A stretch of 64,000 nt of DNA from CAVPMW01 sp963706515 (lineage in GTDB: Bacteria > Chloroflexota > Anaerolineae > Anaerolineales > UBA4823), in contig CAVPMW010000015.1 of the NCBI GenBank assembly GCA_963706515.1, forward strand, positions 186,001-250,000, given 5' to 3'. A program made the translations under genes and the position numbers. Below the pieces are notes generated by a model that saw nothing but the letters and a program-made list of their open reading frames with translations, was not told the origin of the DNA and searched no databases. The first letter of the stretch is position 1. Each line of letters starts with the position of its first letter. Of the stretch, positions 26,316 through 36,165 are shown in pieces.

Positions 26316-27247
26316 CCTGCGGTTTTATCGTCCCCAGTTTCCATGAGCAGTCCAAGCTCATCGAATCCTTTTTGAATGATTTCGCGGATTTCCACATATT
26401 TCGGGCTGCCAAAAGGCGGCAAAGCCATGGGCAGGCGCGGGTACCCGCCATTAAATCCACGCGCATACAGCCCCATATGCGAGATGATCGTGCTGTCCGT
26501 GAAGTGCATCTTGCGGCTCAAGTCCATCATGACCAGGTAAGCTCTCTCGGATTCGGCTTGCATGCCGTCGAAGGTTGTTTTCACCAGGTAAGTGATGATC
26601 TCAGGCGCCCAATTGTTCATCCCGGCGATCATTGCCCGTGAGCCCATGTAATAGTAGGGCAGCCAGCCTTTCGAAGTTCCCAGGATCACCTCGAAGGGCT
26701 TTCGCTCGAGCTTGGCCTGGTAGTATACCGTGCTGACAAAGCCCACCTCTACCGGGCTGTCCTTCAAGCCAGCCAGGCCGAGGTCTTGAAGCTTTTGCAC
26801 AGTGCTCAGGGTGAAATTGAACCGGGAAGTTTCTGGATTATTGTAAGCATACACAGGGATATCGACGCACTCGACGAGGTCTTTATAGAATTGGATGACC
26901 AGGTCTTCGGAATGTTTATAATAAAATGGCGGCACTGCGGCGATCCCATCCACCCCGATCCGCTCCGCAGCCAGCGCCAGCTCGAGGGTGGATTTGGTGT
27001 CGATGCAGCCCACATGCGGGATCAGCAGCTTTCCCGGATAATTCGCAGCAGCCTGTTTGGCAAGCTTAAATACCTCGATCCGTTCGGCGTTGGTCATCAG
27101 TGGTCCCGCGCCGTAAGAGCCGGTCAGGAACAGCCCATCGACCCCTTTGGCGAACATCCACTGCATGTGCCAGAGAGTCTTCTCGCGGTCAAGCTCCCCG
27201 CGGGCATCGAATAAGGTAATATTTGGCACGATCGAACCTTTTATCAT
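26312..27247 (-). CDS. Dihydrodipicolinate synthase/KDG aldolase-family protein
   Basis: Class I Schiff-base lyase of the DapA family, about 311 residues. Catalytic Lys in LGLAGLKDSPVEV and Tyr in IPVYAYNNPETSR are in the expected order; FLTGSYGAGPLMTNAER replaces the usual GTTGE loop. Start ATG 27247 has GGAGAAG at good distance. Within the sugar-acid island this could be a 2-keto-3-deoxy-sugar-acid aldolase or a dehydratase of the KDA/KDG type; both belong to this family and sequence alone does not decide. It is the last gene of the leftward island. Its stop overlaps that of the convergent membrane protein gene in the tetranucleotide CTAG. Confidence 0.9.
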   Translation of the reverse strand: MIKGSIVPNITLFDARGELDREKTLWHMQWMFAKGVDGLFLTGSYGAGPLMTNAERIEVFKLAKQAAANYPGKLLIPHVGCIDTKSTLELALAAERIGVDGIAAVPPFYYKHSEDLVIQFYKDLVECVDIPVYAYNNPETSRFNFTLSTVQKLQDLGLAGLKDSPVEVGFVSTVYYQAKLERKPFEVILGTSKGWLPYYYMGSRAMIAGMNNWAPEIITYLVKTTFDGMQAESERAYLVMMDLSRKMHFTDSTIISHMGLYARGFNGGYPRLPMALPPFGSPKYVEIREIIQKGFDELGLLMETGDDKTAG

Positions 27248-27308
27248 GATCACTTCTCCATAATCAGTCATAATATTTAGGAGTATTCAGTGAAATTTCG
27301 GCGGCAAT

Positions 27309-28842
27309 TCATTCAGGAGACTGCGTAAGTCCTGTATTGTTTGATTTTTTAGTTTGATCCAGCTTGCTCAGAAACCATTTATATTGCTCCCGGTATATCT
27401 CAGCCGCCTTATCGTCCGGATACACCCTCTGCCGCGGTGTAAATAATCCCTGGAAATCCCGAAGGTCAGATTTCATCCCCAGGGCAATCATCGCCAGCAT
27501 CGCTGCGCCGCGCGCCGATCCCTCGGATGTTTCCGGGACGGCTACGACCGCACCGAACATATCGGCAGCGATCTGCAGCCAAACTGCTGAGGCGGTCAGC
27601 CCACCCGTGACATAGATCTCCTCGAAATGCCTGTCCAGCACGGACTCGATGCTCTCGGCGATCCGGTAAATCGAGCGCGTGATACCTTCCAACACTGCCC
27701 GCGCAAAATGCCCACGCTGGTGAGTGAGGGCAATCCCGCTGAAGCTGCCCCGCGTATTCGGCAGCCAGTCGGGGGCTTGAGCACCGCTCAGGTAAGGGAT
27801 GAACAGCAGGCCTTCAGCTCCCGGTGGGGCTTGAGAAGCAATCCGGTCTACAGACGCATATATCTCCGGGCTGATCGCCTCCCCGCGAGTGGCGTCCGGA
27901 GGGGTGAAAAAATTATTCAAAAACCATTCGAAGACGATCCCGCCGCTGCTGACCATGCCGCCGATCGCCCAAAGCTGCTCGTCCGCAACATAAGTCCACA
28001 GCCTGCCTCCCGGGTCAACCGCAGGCTGCCGGATCAGGGCACGCGCCGCTGCGCTGGTACCAACGTTGACCGCCAGGGCATCCGAGGTCGCCGCTCCGAC
28101 GCCCAGGCTGGCAAGCTGGCCGTCCCCGCCGCCGATCACTAACGGAGTTCCAGGCGGAATGTCCGCCAGGTCGCGGGCTTCCTGGCTCCAGGTTTCCAGC
28201 ACAGTCCGCGGAGAGACCAGGCTCGATAAATTTTCCGCGGAAATCCCCAGCAAAGCGGTGGCTTCCGGGTCCCAGCGGTGCAGACGGATATCGAACATTC
28301 CAGTTGCCGAGGCGATCGCCCAATCGGCCAAATATTGCCCGGTTAGCCGCTGCAGCACGTACTCCTTGATTGAAACAAAACGCGCCTCGGGCGGAAGGGT
28401 TAAATTATCTTTCAGCCACTTGATTTTCGCCAGAGGGTACGCGGCGTCGATCGGGCACCCGGTGCGCTGGATGATCTCGCTGGCTTGCGGGCATTGGCGA
28501 AGCGCATGCGCCTCTTGATGGCTGCGCGTATCTGACCAGGTGAGCGAATTGGACAGCACCTGACCTTCAGGTCCAAGGGCCAGCACGCTGTACAGCTGAG
28601 AGCTGAAGGCGATCCCCCTGAACTCGGCTGCCCGGCGGAGCTGCCGCAAAGCTCTCACGCAGCGCGGCGAGGACTGCCTGGAAAATCACTTCCGGTTCCT
28701 GCTCGCTCCAGCCTTTCGCCGGTCCCAGCAGCGGGTAATGTTTTCGTAGAATCGCAACCGGCTTGAGCTGCTCATCGAACAGGACAGCTTTGGTCGCCCC
28801 TGTTCCGATATCGATCGCCAGGACGAGATCACCCACGCTCAC
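27309..28842 (-). CDS. FGGY-family carbohydrate kinase, gluconokinase/xylulokinase-like (one frameshift)
   Basis: Sugar kinase of about 510 residues after correction. N-terminal LVLAIDIGTGATKAVLFDEQ binds phosphate and GWSEQEPEVIFQAVLAALRE follows. The frame breaks near 28640 and resumes at GIAFSSQLYSVLALGPEGQV. The family blocks SLTWSDTRS, SGAQAPDWLPNTRGSFSGIA and the C-terminal ATP site IYVTGGLTASAVWLQIAADM are present. The pattern fits gluconokinase-type FGGY enzymes best; xylulose or another keto sugar is possible. GTG 28842 with GGAGG five bases upstream is the likely start, and an earlier GTG lies at 28854. Between a propeller protein and the DapA-family lyase. Confidence 0.9.
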
Positions 28843-28875
28843 AGCAGCCTCCACACCATTGAGAGTCAGCCCTTC

Positions 28876-30024
28876 TTAACTGAAATAATACAGGTAAGAT
28901 TTAACATCTTCGCCTAGATAAGCTTTCCAAACGGTCAGATTCTCCTCGTAATCCCAATCCAGGTCGCCGCCGAATAATTCATGCAGCCGGTTGCTGTTGA
29001 AAATCAAATAGCCGTGGTTGTCAAAGGTCATCCCGTCCACCCAGATCATCCGCTCGTCGGAGATAAATTGAGTAAAGATCCGCTCGATCGGATGGTAGAT
29101 GCCGATCCCCGTCGCCTCCAGCATGGTGTAATAAATATTTCCCTTATTGTCTGCTCCCATCCCATCCGTGTTGGTGCCTTTGTCGCCGAGGTCCTGGACC
29201 GCCGCAGCAATTTGGTCTTCTGGGACGCTGAAATCTTGCAGGAGAGCAGTATCGACCGCATACAGGTTGCGTGCAGTCAGCGGGCACCAGTAGAGCGTCT
29301 TGCGGTCCGCTGAAAGGGCTATCCCGTCCGCACCGGTGCGCATCGGGCGATCTTTCCACACCGGTTTTCCGGCGATCTTAAACCAGTAGCCGGGGAGGTC
29401 CTGAGTGCTGGTATGCTGGTGCAGGACGCGGCGAAGCTGTTTGGTGCGCATGTTGTAAACGATCAATCCACCCTGCAGCGGGTCGGTGAAGATGCCGGAA
29501 TCGGCGATGTAGACGAACCCATTCGCATTGTCCACCATCAGGTCATTCAAAAAAGATGCGGTGAAATCCGCAATCTCGCTTGGGATTGGGATGGATTCGA
29601 CCAGCTCGTTCCTGGTCAAATCCCAACATACGATCTTCTGGTCCCCTGCGTTGCAGGGCTGGCTGTTAATATGACCCTGGTCCAGGAACCAGGCGCGGTT
29701 CAGTTCATCAATTTCCCAGCCCAGCACAGACTGGAGCACGGAGGGATCGCCGGCCTTATTCATCTCCCAGCTCGGGTAGGCGGAGAGCAGTGCTTTACCA
29801 TTGACCACTTCAATCTTATTGACCGTTGCCGGGATGCCCGGCGCCCAGCGGGGAACTGACAGATAGTAGTTCCCAGCGCGATCCACCTTGAACCCGGCAG
29901 GCATCGCGCTTTTCCAGTATTCCTTTTCATAAAACTCCGCTTTCATTCTTTCATCTGGAAACAGCCAGTCCAGGCGGCTCCATTTGAACAGTAATTCATA
30001 TTCACCGATTTTCATTGCAGTCAT
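28876..30024 (-). CDS. Major-royal-jelly/SMP-30-like beta-propeller protein, putative lactonase
   Basis: Soluble protein of 382 residues resembling the major royal jelly protein/yellow and SMP-30/gluconolactonase propeller superfamily. Diagnostic stretches are FLNDLMVDNANGFVYIADSG, DGIALSADRKTLYWCPLTAR, TNTDGMGADNKGNIYYTMLE and MIWVDGMTFDNHGYLIFNSN, each a propeller blade with Asp/Asn residues that can bind a metal. No signal peptide, so cytoplasmic. In this operon, beside sugar dehydrogenases and an FGGY kinase, opening of an aldonolactone is a reasonable role, but that is inference. Start ATG 30024 has AGGAGG seven bases upstream. Confidence 0.85.
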   Translation of the reverse strand: MTAMKIGEYELLFKWSRLDWLFPDERMKAEFYEKEYWKSAMPAGFKVDRAGNYYLSVPRWAPGIPATVNKIEVVNGKALLSAYPSWEMNKAGDPSVLQSVLGWEIDELNRAWFLDQGHINSQPCNAGDQKIVCWDLTRNELVESIPIPSEIADFTASFLNDLMVDNANGFVYIADSGIFTDPLQGGLIVYNMRTKQLRRVLHQHTSTQDLPGYWFKIAGKPVWKDRPMRTGADGIALSADRKTLYWCPLTARNLYAVDTALLQDFSVPEDQIAAAVQDLGDKGTNTDGMGADNKGNIYYTMLEATGIGIYHPIERIFTQFISDERMIWVDGMTFDNHGYLIFNSNRLHELFGGDLDWDYEENLTVWKAYLGEDVKSYLYYFS

Positions 30025-30150
30025 AACTCTTCCTCCTGGGGAAAGATGGTCGAACGAACAATTGGTCTCCTGTGCAAATCAGGTCCTTCATCCAGCGTTT
30101 TACGAAAATTGCTGCACATTCATCCCCTAGCGGGGGAAGCGCTCTCACCT

Positions 30151-30969
30151 TTAGCGCATCGACCAGTGTTCATAAAAATCGAGAGCGCTGGTAAAAATCG
30201 CCTCCGGCGAGTATTTCGCTTTGTGCGGCCGGTATTCCGGGGTAAGGGAAGAAAGCACCAGGAATGGATGCAGCCCGGCATCCACCGCCCCGACGATATC
30301 GATATCCGGTTGATCGCCTAACATAGCGGTCTGTGCGGGGCAGGTACCCAGGCGCTCGAGGGCGAGCTCGAAGCAGGGCAAAGCCGGTTTCCCGATAACC
30401 CGCGCCATAATCCCGGTGCTGATCTCGAGCGCTGCCTGTATTGCTCCCGAAGCGGGGATCAGCTCTTTGCCGTCCGGATAAACGGGGTCGGGGTTGGAGC
30501 AGATGAATTGGGCTCCATTCCGGATTGCCAGGGCAGCACATTTCAGTTTTTCGTAAGTGAGCAGTCGATCCATGCCGATAACGACGTAATCCGCCCTCTG
30601 GTAAGCAGACTGCGTGATCTCAAAACCGGCTGCCGAGAGGGCCTCGACCAGCCCACGCTCGCCGATGACCAGGCAGCACGCGCCCGGCTCGGCTTCAGCA
30701 ACCAATGTTTGAGCGGTGACCCTGGCAGCCGTGATGATCTCATCAGGCGAGACGCGAATCCCCAGGCGGGAGAGCCGGTTGAGGTGGTACTGGAAGGGAT
30801 AAGTCGTGTTGTTGCTTAGAAATACGTGCGGGGTCTCATTCTTATAGAGGTGTGCCGCCAGCTCAACTGCTCCCGGCAGTGCCTGTTGGCCTTCAAATAA
30901 GACTCCATCGACGTCCAGGATCAAGCCATTCACCCGGCGCAGCAGCTCAATCTTGCAGTCCGCCAGCAT
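30151..30969 (-). CDS. HAD-superfamily hydrolase, NagD-like (HAD-IIA)
   Basis: Phosphatase of the HAD-IIA subfamily, about 272 residues. Motif I is LILDVDGVLFEGQQALPG (nucleophile Asp), motif II SNNTTYP, the motif III Lys lies in ARVIGKP, and motif IV is QTAMLGDQPDIDIVGAVDAG. The cap domain contains the NagD-type ICSNPDPVYPDG. Such enzymes dephosphorylate sugar phosphates, 2-phosphoglycolate, nucleotides or pNPP. Start at ATG 30969 lies one base past the stop of the upstream SDR gene (TAGC ATG), so translation is coupled. A role in removing a dead-end phosphate ester of the pathway is plausible. Confidence 0.92.
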   Translation of the reverse strand: MLADCKIELLRRVNGLILDVDGVLFEGQQALPGAVELAAHLYKNETPHVFLSNNTTYPFQYHLNRLSRLGIRVSPDEIITAARVTAQTLVAEAEPGACCLVIGERGLVEALSAAGFEITQSAYQRADYVVIGMDRLLTYEKLKCAALAIRNGAQFICSNPDPVYPDGKELIPASGAIQAALEISTGIMARVIGKPALPCFELALERLGTCPAQTAMLGDQPDIDIVGAVDAGLHPFLVLSSLTPEYRPHKAKYSPEAIFTSALDFYEHWSMR

Positions 30970-30970
30970 G

Positions 30971-31729
30971 CTACCAGGCGAGCCAGCCACCGTCCACCGC
31001 AATATCTACACCGTGAATATAATCGCCGGCATCCGATGCCAGCAGGACGGCTGCGCCCTGCAAATCTTCTGCGGTACCCCAGCGCCCAGCCGGCATGCGC
31101 GCTTCCAGGTTGAACTCTGGCTTCCCCACCAGAGGATCGGTCAAATCCGTGTGCATATATCCCGGCGTGATCGCATTGACGTTGACTCCCTTGCCAGCCA
31201 GCTCATTCGCCATCGCTTTGGTCAGGCCAAGCAGGCCGTGTTTTGAGGCGGTGTAGCCGGGCACGATGGTCCCGCCTTCGTGAGAGAGCAGCGAGGTGAC
31301 ATTGATAATCTTCCCTGCACCTTGTTTCACCATCTGGCGGGCTGCCGCCTGGGCCAGGAACCACGGCGCGTTCAGGTTGACTTGCAAGGTATCGTTCCAA
31401 TACTCTAGCGGGTATTCGAGCAGATCATCGCGTGGGCATATCCCGGCATTATTAACCAGGATGTCGATCCGCCCCCATTCTGCAACCACCGCAGCAATCA
31501 AGCTGTCCAAATCCTGTGGGCTAGCAGTGAGCATATCCACCTGCTTCCACATGTGCCTGCGACCCAAGACTAATACCTGGGCGCGCGTTTCCTGCGGATC
31601 GTTGCGGTCAAAGCTGACGATATCCGCGCCTGCTTCAGCCAACCCCAGGGCGATGCCTCTCCCAAGACCGCGCCGGCTGCCGGTCACAACCGCGATTTTT
31701 CCGTCCAGGTGGAATTTATCAAGAATCAT
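30971..31729 (-). CDS. SDR-family dehydrogenase, KduD-like
   Basis: NAD(P)-dependent short-chain dehydrogenase of 252 residues with strong resemblance to KduD (2-dehydro-3-deoxy-D-gluconate 5-dehydrogenase): MILDKFHLDGKIAVVTG at the start, catalytic Ser in NVTSLLSHEGG, YTASK, and the C-terminal AVDGGWLAW. The glycine motif is TGSRRGLGRG and the NNAG motif is ILVNNAGICPR. Start ATG 31729 has GGAGG upstream. Function in sugar-acid or polyol oxidation is supported by the neighbours; the true substrate is uncertain, since KduD-like SDRs also act on gluconate and other acids. Confidence 0.9.
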   Translation of the reverse strand: MILDKFHLDGKIAVVTGSRRGLGRGIALGLAEAGADIVSFDRNDPQETRAQVLVLGRRHMWKQVDMLTASPQDLDSLIAAVVAEWGRIDILVNNAGICPRDDLLEYPLEYWNDTLQVNLNAPWFLAQAAARQMVKQGAGKIINVTSLLSHEGGTIVPGYTASKHGLLGLTKAMANELAGKGVNVNAITPGYMHTDLTDPLVGKPEFNLEARMPAGRWGTAEDLQGAAVLLASDAGDYIHGVDIAVDGGWLAW

Positions 31730-31753
31730 AATGTGTCCTCCAAAACCATCCAA

Positions 31754-32512
31754 TCAACGAGCCAAAAAGCCGCCGTCGACGGGCAGCAAGACGCCGTGAA
31801 TATAGTCCGAGGCCGGAGAAGCCAGAAAGATCAAGGCGCCCACCAGGTCTTCTGGCAAGCCCCAACGCCCAGCGGGCACCCGGTCCAGGATTAATTGATT
31901 GCGCGCAGGGTCTTCCATCAAGGGGATGTTCATCTCTGTCGCCATATATCCTGGCGCGATCGCGTTCACATTCACCCCACGGCTGGACCATTCGTTCGCC
32001 AGTGCTTTGGTCATTTGGCCCACGCCGCCTTTGCTGGCTGCGTAGCCTACCGTGAGATAGCCGCCGCCGAAGCTTAACAGCGAGGCGATGTTGACGATCT
32101 TGCCGTGCCCCTGTTTCAGCATGTATTGACCAGCAAGCTGCGCCATGAAAAACAACGAGTTCAAATTCACCTCTAAAACGATATCCCAATCGGCCTCGCT
32201 CATTTCTTCAGCCTTGCTCCAGCGGGTGATGCCGACGTTGTTCAGCAAGATGTCTAATCCCCCCAGCCCATTCACCGATTCGGTAAATGCGCGGCGGAGC
32301 TCCTCCCGGTCGGAAAGGTCGGCGTGGACGGCAATCGCGCGCGGACCTTCCGCCTCCATCTGGCTGGCAGCCTGGTCGACGCTGTCAGACACGTCGATCA
32401 ATGCCAGCTCGACGCCTGCATTATGGAGACCCTGCGCCATCCCCTGGCCCAAACCCCGTCCGGCGCCTGTAACGATTGCCTTCTTCCCGGCAACAGAGAA
32501 CAGATCATTCAT
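31754..32512 (-). CDS. SDR-family dehydrogenase, KduD/gluconate 5-dehydrogenase-like
   Basis: Second SDR in tandem, 252 residues. TGAGRGLGQGMAQGLHNAGV binds the cofactor; the ILLNNVGITRWS motif has Val in place of the Ala of NNAG. Ser is in NIASLLSFGGG and YAASK supplies Tyr and Lys. The C-terminal PVDGGFLAR matches KduD-type proteins. The region RVPAGRWGLPEDLVGALIFL is also KduD-like. It is separated from its neighbour by 24 bases and most likely catalyses a paired oxidation or reduction on the same carbon skeleton, for example epimerisation via a keto intermediate. Start ATG 32512. Confidence 0.9.
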   Translation of the reverse strand: MNDLFSVAGKKAIVTGAGRGLGQGMAQGLHNAGVELALIDVSDSVDQAASQMEAEGPRAIAVHADLSDREELRRAFTESVNGLGGLDILLNNVGITRWSKAEEMSEADWDIVLEVNLNSLFFMAQLAGQYMLKQGHGKIVNIASLLSFGGGYLTVGYAASKGGVGQMTKALANEWSSRGVNVNAIAPGYMATEMNIPLMEDPARNQLILDRVPAGRWGLPEDLVGALIFLASPASDYIHGVLLPVDGGFLAR

Positions 32513-32548
32513 AGAGCACCTCCCGGGCAAATTCTCAGCGACATCCTA

Positions 32549-33592
32549 TTAAGCTGCCAGGCAATCCAGATGAGCTTTGATCAAATCTGGCCTGCCTTCT
32601 GCTACCATCCGCATGGCTTGCGGAGCCATGGACAGCGGGAAGAAATGGGTGTTGATGAGCTTGACCTGGAGCTTGCCTTCCCGCACCATGGCAATGACAT
32701 CATCGAAGACCAGCGGACCGCCCAACGAGCCGATCACCGTTAACTCTTTCGGCATAATCGTGTTCAAATCGATTGTCTGCAGCTCACCTTCGAACAAGCC
32801 CGTGATGACCACCCGCGCCCGCGGAGCGGCTGCGCGGAGCGCCATGCTGGCTGCCTCAGGCACCCCGGCTGCCTCCACGACGACGTTAAAGCCCTCCCCG
32901 TGGGTTACCTCTCGGATCGCCTCGTCCAGCGTGCGCTCGTCCAGGCTCAGCGCTTCATCTGCACCCATCCGGCGCGCCAGCTCCAGCTTAAACGGCTTGC
33001 GTCCAAAGGCAACCACCTGGTCGGCGCCGTGCAGGTGGGCCATGTGTGCCGCAACAATCCCGACCGTACCGGTTCCAATGATTCCCACCCGGTCGCCCGG
33101 TCCAATGCCCGCCCGCCGGCAAATCCACTCTCCAACGGTGAAAGGCTCGATCAGCGCTCCTTCTTGAACCGACAGGTCGTAGAGATGGTGGGCGTGGGTA
33201 TAAGGCATCGCAATATACTCCGCGTACGCCCCATCGCGGTTGAAAACCCCGGTCTCCACCCGGTCCGGGCAAATATTACCCAGGCCTTGCTGGCAAAGTG
33301 CGCACCTGCCGCATCCGATACCGCATTGCCCGGTGACGAGCTCTCCCACCCGGAAACCGCGCACCTCGGACCCAATTTCAACGACCTCCCCGGCCCACTC
33401 GTGCCCAGGAATGATCGGCAGCGAAGCGCCGCCGGTCCGGTAAATGCCCAGCTCCTGGCGGAATACTTCAATGTCGCTGTGACAAATGCCGACTCGTGCT
33501 ACACGAACGAGAAGCTCGTCCGGTTTTGGGGCAGGATCAGGCACATCGAGATAGACGGCCTGCTCATACCCTGTAATGCGAATTGCTTTCAT
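32549..33592 (-). CDS. Zinc-dependent MDR alcohol/polyol dehydrogenase
   Basis: Medium-chain dehydrogenase of 347 residues, starting at ATG 33592 (MKAIRITGYEQAVYL). Catalytic zinc ligands lie in GICHSDIEVF and GHEWAGEVVEIG; the structural zinc loop CGIGCGRCALCQQGLGNIC has four Cys. The NAD-binding Rossmann motif is VGIIGTGTVGIVAAHMAHL. Length and motifs fit the sorbitol/threonine/galactitol dehydrogenase branch. It comes right after the transporter ATPase (58-base gap), so the transported compound is probably a polyol or sugar oxidised here first. Confidence 0.92.
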   Translation of the reverse strand: MKAIRITGYEQAVYLDVPDPAPKPDELLVRVARVGICHSDIEVFRQELGIYRTGGASLPIIPGHEWAGEVVEIGSEVRGFRVGELVTGQCGIGCGRCALCQQGLGNICPDRVETGVFNRDGAYAEYIAMPYTHAHHLYDLSVQEGALIEPFTVGEWICRRAGIGPGDRVGIIGTGTVGIVAAHMAHLHGADQVVAFGRKPFKLELARRMGADEALSLDERTLDEAIREVTHGEGFNVVVEAAGVPEAASMALRAAAPRARVVITGLFEGELQTIDLNTIMPKELTVIGSLGGPLVFDDVIAMVREGKLQVKLINTHFFPLSMAPQAMRMVAEGRPDLIKAHLDCLAA

Positions 33593-33650
33593 TTTTCGGC
33601 CTTTCCTTCCAGCGTCCGCGGTTGGCCGCAATAGACCCCACCCCAGCTGG

Positions 33651-34752
33651 TCAGGAGGCTTCGGACCGGATCGCCTTCCCGGATTGCAGGTCGAATAAAC
33701 GAATATAAGCTGGATTGAATTTCAAGTAAATGTGGTCATGCCGGCCGGGTCGGAACGCTGGGCTCGTGACCGCCTGGAGGCGCAGGTTATCTATATCGAT
33801 GGAAACGATGCACAAATCCTGCAGATTCTCGCTGATGAATACTTCTCCCTCTAGATCATATGGGGCAGCAGGATCGAGGGATAAGTCGATGTAAAATGGA
33901 CGGACGCCGAACTTAACCTGTGCCGGGAGCCTGTCTCCGCTTGCCTGCCACTGTTCCGGCAATACGAAAGATTGGCTCAGCGCCTGAAATTCCCATTTTC
34001 CACCCACGCTGGCGATCGAGCCCTCGATGAAGTTCATCGGAGGCTCTCCGACAAAACCGGCAACGAAATCATCGGCAGGATGGTTATAGACCTCGTCGGG
34101 TGTGCCAATTTGGCGGATGACGCCGTTCTCCATGACCACGATCCGGTCCGCCAGCGCCATGGCTTCCTCTTGATCGTGGGTCACGTAGATCATGGTATAA
34201 CCGAGCTCCATATGGATATGCTTGATTAACTGGCGCATGCGGTAGCGTTGGCGCGTGTCCAGGTGTGAAATGGGCTCATCCAACAAAAATACAGAGGGCT
34301 CGCGTACCAGCGCTCGGGCAAGACCCACCCGCTGCGCCTGTCCGCCGCTGAGCTCGGCAGTCATGCTCGTCAGGATCGATTCCAGCTCCATGCGGCGGGC
34401 GATGTCTTGCACTTTCTCTTTCACTTTGTCGTTCGGCCATTTCGCTGAACGGAGTGGGAAAGCGATATTCTCGTAAACGTTCAATGTCGGGTAGAGAGCG
34501 TACGTTTCGAACGCCATTGCGACATTTCTATCCCGCGGGCGGATATCGTTCACCCGCTTACCGTCGAAATAGATCGTACCCTCCGTGATCTCCTCAAGTC
34601 CTGCGATCGAGCGCATGGTGGAGCTTTTCCCGCATCCCGGAAGGTCCGAGCAGGGAAACAAATTCGCCGTCGGCTATTTCAAACGATACGCCGCGCACCG
34701 CCTTGACTTCACCATAATGCTTCACGAAGTTATCGATTGTGATCTTGGCCAC
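33651..34752 (-). CDS. ABC transporter ATP-binding protein, UgpC/MsmK-type (one frameshift)
   Basis: Sugar-importer ATPase of about 367 residues. From GTG 34752 (VAKITIDNFVKHYGEVKAV) the Walker A site LLGPSG-CGKSS is interrupted by one extra base near 34640. The remaining motifs are the signature LSGGQAQRV, Walker B VFLLDEPISHLD and the His switch YVTHDQEEAMALADRI. The Q-loop reads MAFETYALYP, with Glu where MalK proteins have Gln. A C-terminal regulatory OB-like domain (from FVGEPPMNFIEG) follows. It pairs with the ATPase encoded just upstream, in which the His switch is missing. Separated by 15 bases from that gene. Confidence 0.9.
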
Positions 34753-34767
34753 ATTCCACCTGCCTCA

Positions 34768-35899
34768 TTAATTATGGTTGTTATTCAGCTTCACTCTCTG
34801 TGACCCGACGGGATGGACCATCGCCTGCTCGTTGTGGAACAGGTGGATGTTCTCGCCATTCAACGATATCCATACCGTCTCATTGACCTCAGGCCGGGTA
34901 GAAGGGTCGACGACCGCACGAATTGTCCCATCCCCAATTTTCACGGTAATGATATTGCAGTATCCCAGAGGCTCGATTAAATACACAGATCCCGGCGTAC
35001 GATGATCTTCATCTGACTGGCTGGTCAGGCTCAGTTCATTTGGCCGGACGCCAAGGCGGTAGCCCGCTTTATCGCCGTTCAGGTTTTGGGCAATCTGTGA
35101 CGATACTGGCAGAAATACATCGCTGCCCGTAATGCGTAAGGCGGTCCGGCCGTTCTCCTGGTTGGGCTCAACGTCCAGGAAACCCATCGGGGGTTCGCCC
35201 ACGAAAGAAGCGACGAATTCATTCTGCGGCTGGCTGTAGATCTCCTCCGGGGTGCCAACTTGCTCCAGGATGCCGTTTCTCAGGATGGCAATCCGGTCAC
35301 CCATTGCCAGGGCCTCACGGCTGGCAGTAGTCACCAGGGTAACCGTGGCGTTCATATCCACAGCCATGGCCTTCAGCTCGGCGCGCATGCGGTGGCGCAA
35401 TTTGGCATCCAGGTGACCTATCGGCTCGTCCAGCAGATACAGGCTGGAGGGGCGTACGATGCACCGGCCTAGGGATACCCTCTGCCGCTGACCGCCGCTC
35501 AGGAAGCCCGGTCGTCTATCGAGCAGCTCGGTGATCTGCAGAATCCGGGCTACTTGCTGGACGCGGTCATCGATCTCCTGTTTGGACAATTTGCCGGACT
35601 TCAACGGGAAGGCGAGGTTCTCATATACAGACATATGCGAATAGAGTGCATAGTTCTCGAACGCCATCGCCATATTGCGGTTCTCCGGGGCTACATTTAC
35701 AGATCGAAACCCCATCCCGCAAGATATCACCCTGCGAAGGCTGGCTGATGCCTCCAATAAGCCGCAGAGTGGTCGTCTTTCCTGCGCCTGCTGGTCCATA
35801 AATGACGAAAAATTCATGGTCCTGGATGGTCAGGTTGAGATTGCGCACAGCAATGGTGTCCTGACCGTATATTTTTGAAATATTGCGCAGCTCAATCAT
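34768..35899 (-). CDS. ABC transporter ATP-binding protein with degenerate His switch (one frameshift)
   Basis: Second ATPase of the same importer, about 377 residues. Walker A is YGPAGAGKTTT (N-terminal frame, from ATG 35899). The frame breaks near 35700 and resumes as VNVAPENRNMAMAFENYALY. Signature LSGGQRQRV and Walker B LYLLDEPIGHLD are intact, but the His-switch position reads LVTTASREALAMGDRI: Thr instead of His. The Q-loop also has Glu. A C-terminal regulatory domain (FVGEPPMGFLDV onward) is present. Two different ATPases in one importer operon resemble the glycerol GlpS/GlpT arrangement, so a heterodimer with one weak site is likely. Nine bases separate it from the small membrane gene upstream. 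Confidence 0.88.
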
Positions 35900-35907
35900 C
35901 TCGCCTC

Positions 35908-36147
35908 CTATGCTTTCCCGTTTATGGCGGCGATCTGCGCTCGCGCGGCTTTGCGCTGTTTCAGGATAGTCCGGGTACCCCAGGCTATTCTTACTGCAGC
36001 CAGAACCACTGCCACGATGATCATCAGCGGCACAGATGTCCCGTGCGAGGGAAAGAGAGGCTCAATGAATTTCAACCAGATAATCCCGACGCCGATCAAG
36101 ATCATGAAGGCCTGGAAGGCCACTTCCCAAAATTGCCAGAAGACCAT
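35908..36147 (-). CDS. Small two-helix membrane protein in transporter operon
   Basis: 79 residues with two hydrophobic segments (FWEVAFQAFMILIGVGIIWL and SVPLMIIVAVVLAAVRIAWG) and a basic C-terminal tail (LKQRKAARAQIAAINGKA). No family recognised. It lies in the same direction between the second permease (19-base gap) and the first ATPase (8-base gap), so it is part of the transporter operon. Glycerol-type importers also encode a small membrane protein of unknown role in their operons; sequence similarity to that family is not evident to me. It could be an accessory subunit that stabilises the permeases or ATPases. Confidence 0.75.
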   Translation of the reverse strand: MVFWQFWEVAFQAFMILIGVGIIWLKFIEPLFPSHGTSVPLMIIVAVVLAAVRIAWGTRTILKQRKAARAQIAAINGKA

Positions 36148-36165
36148 TTTTAATCTCCTTCTGCT

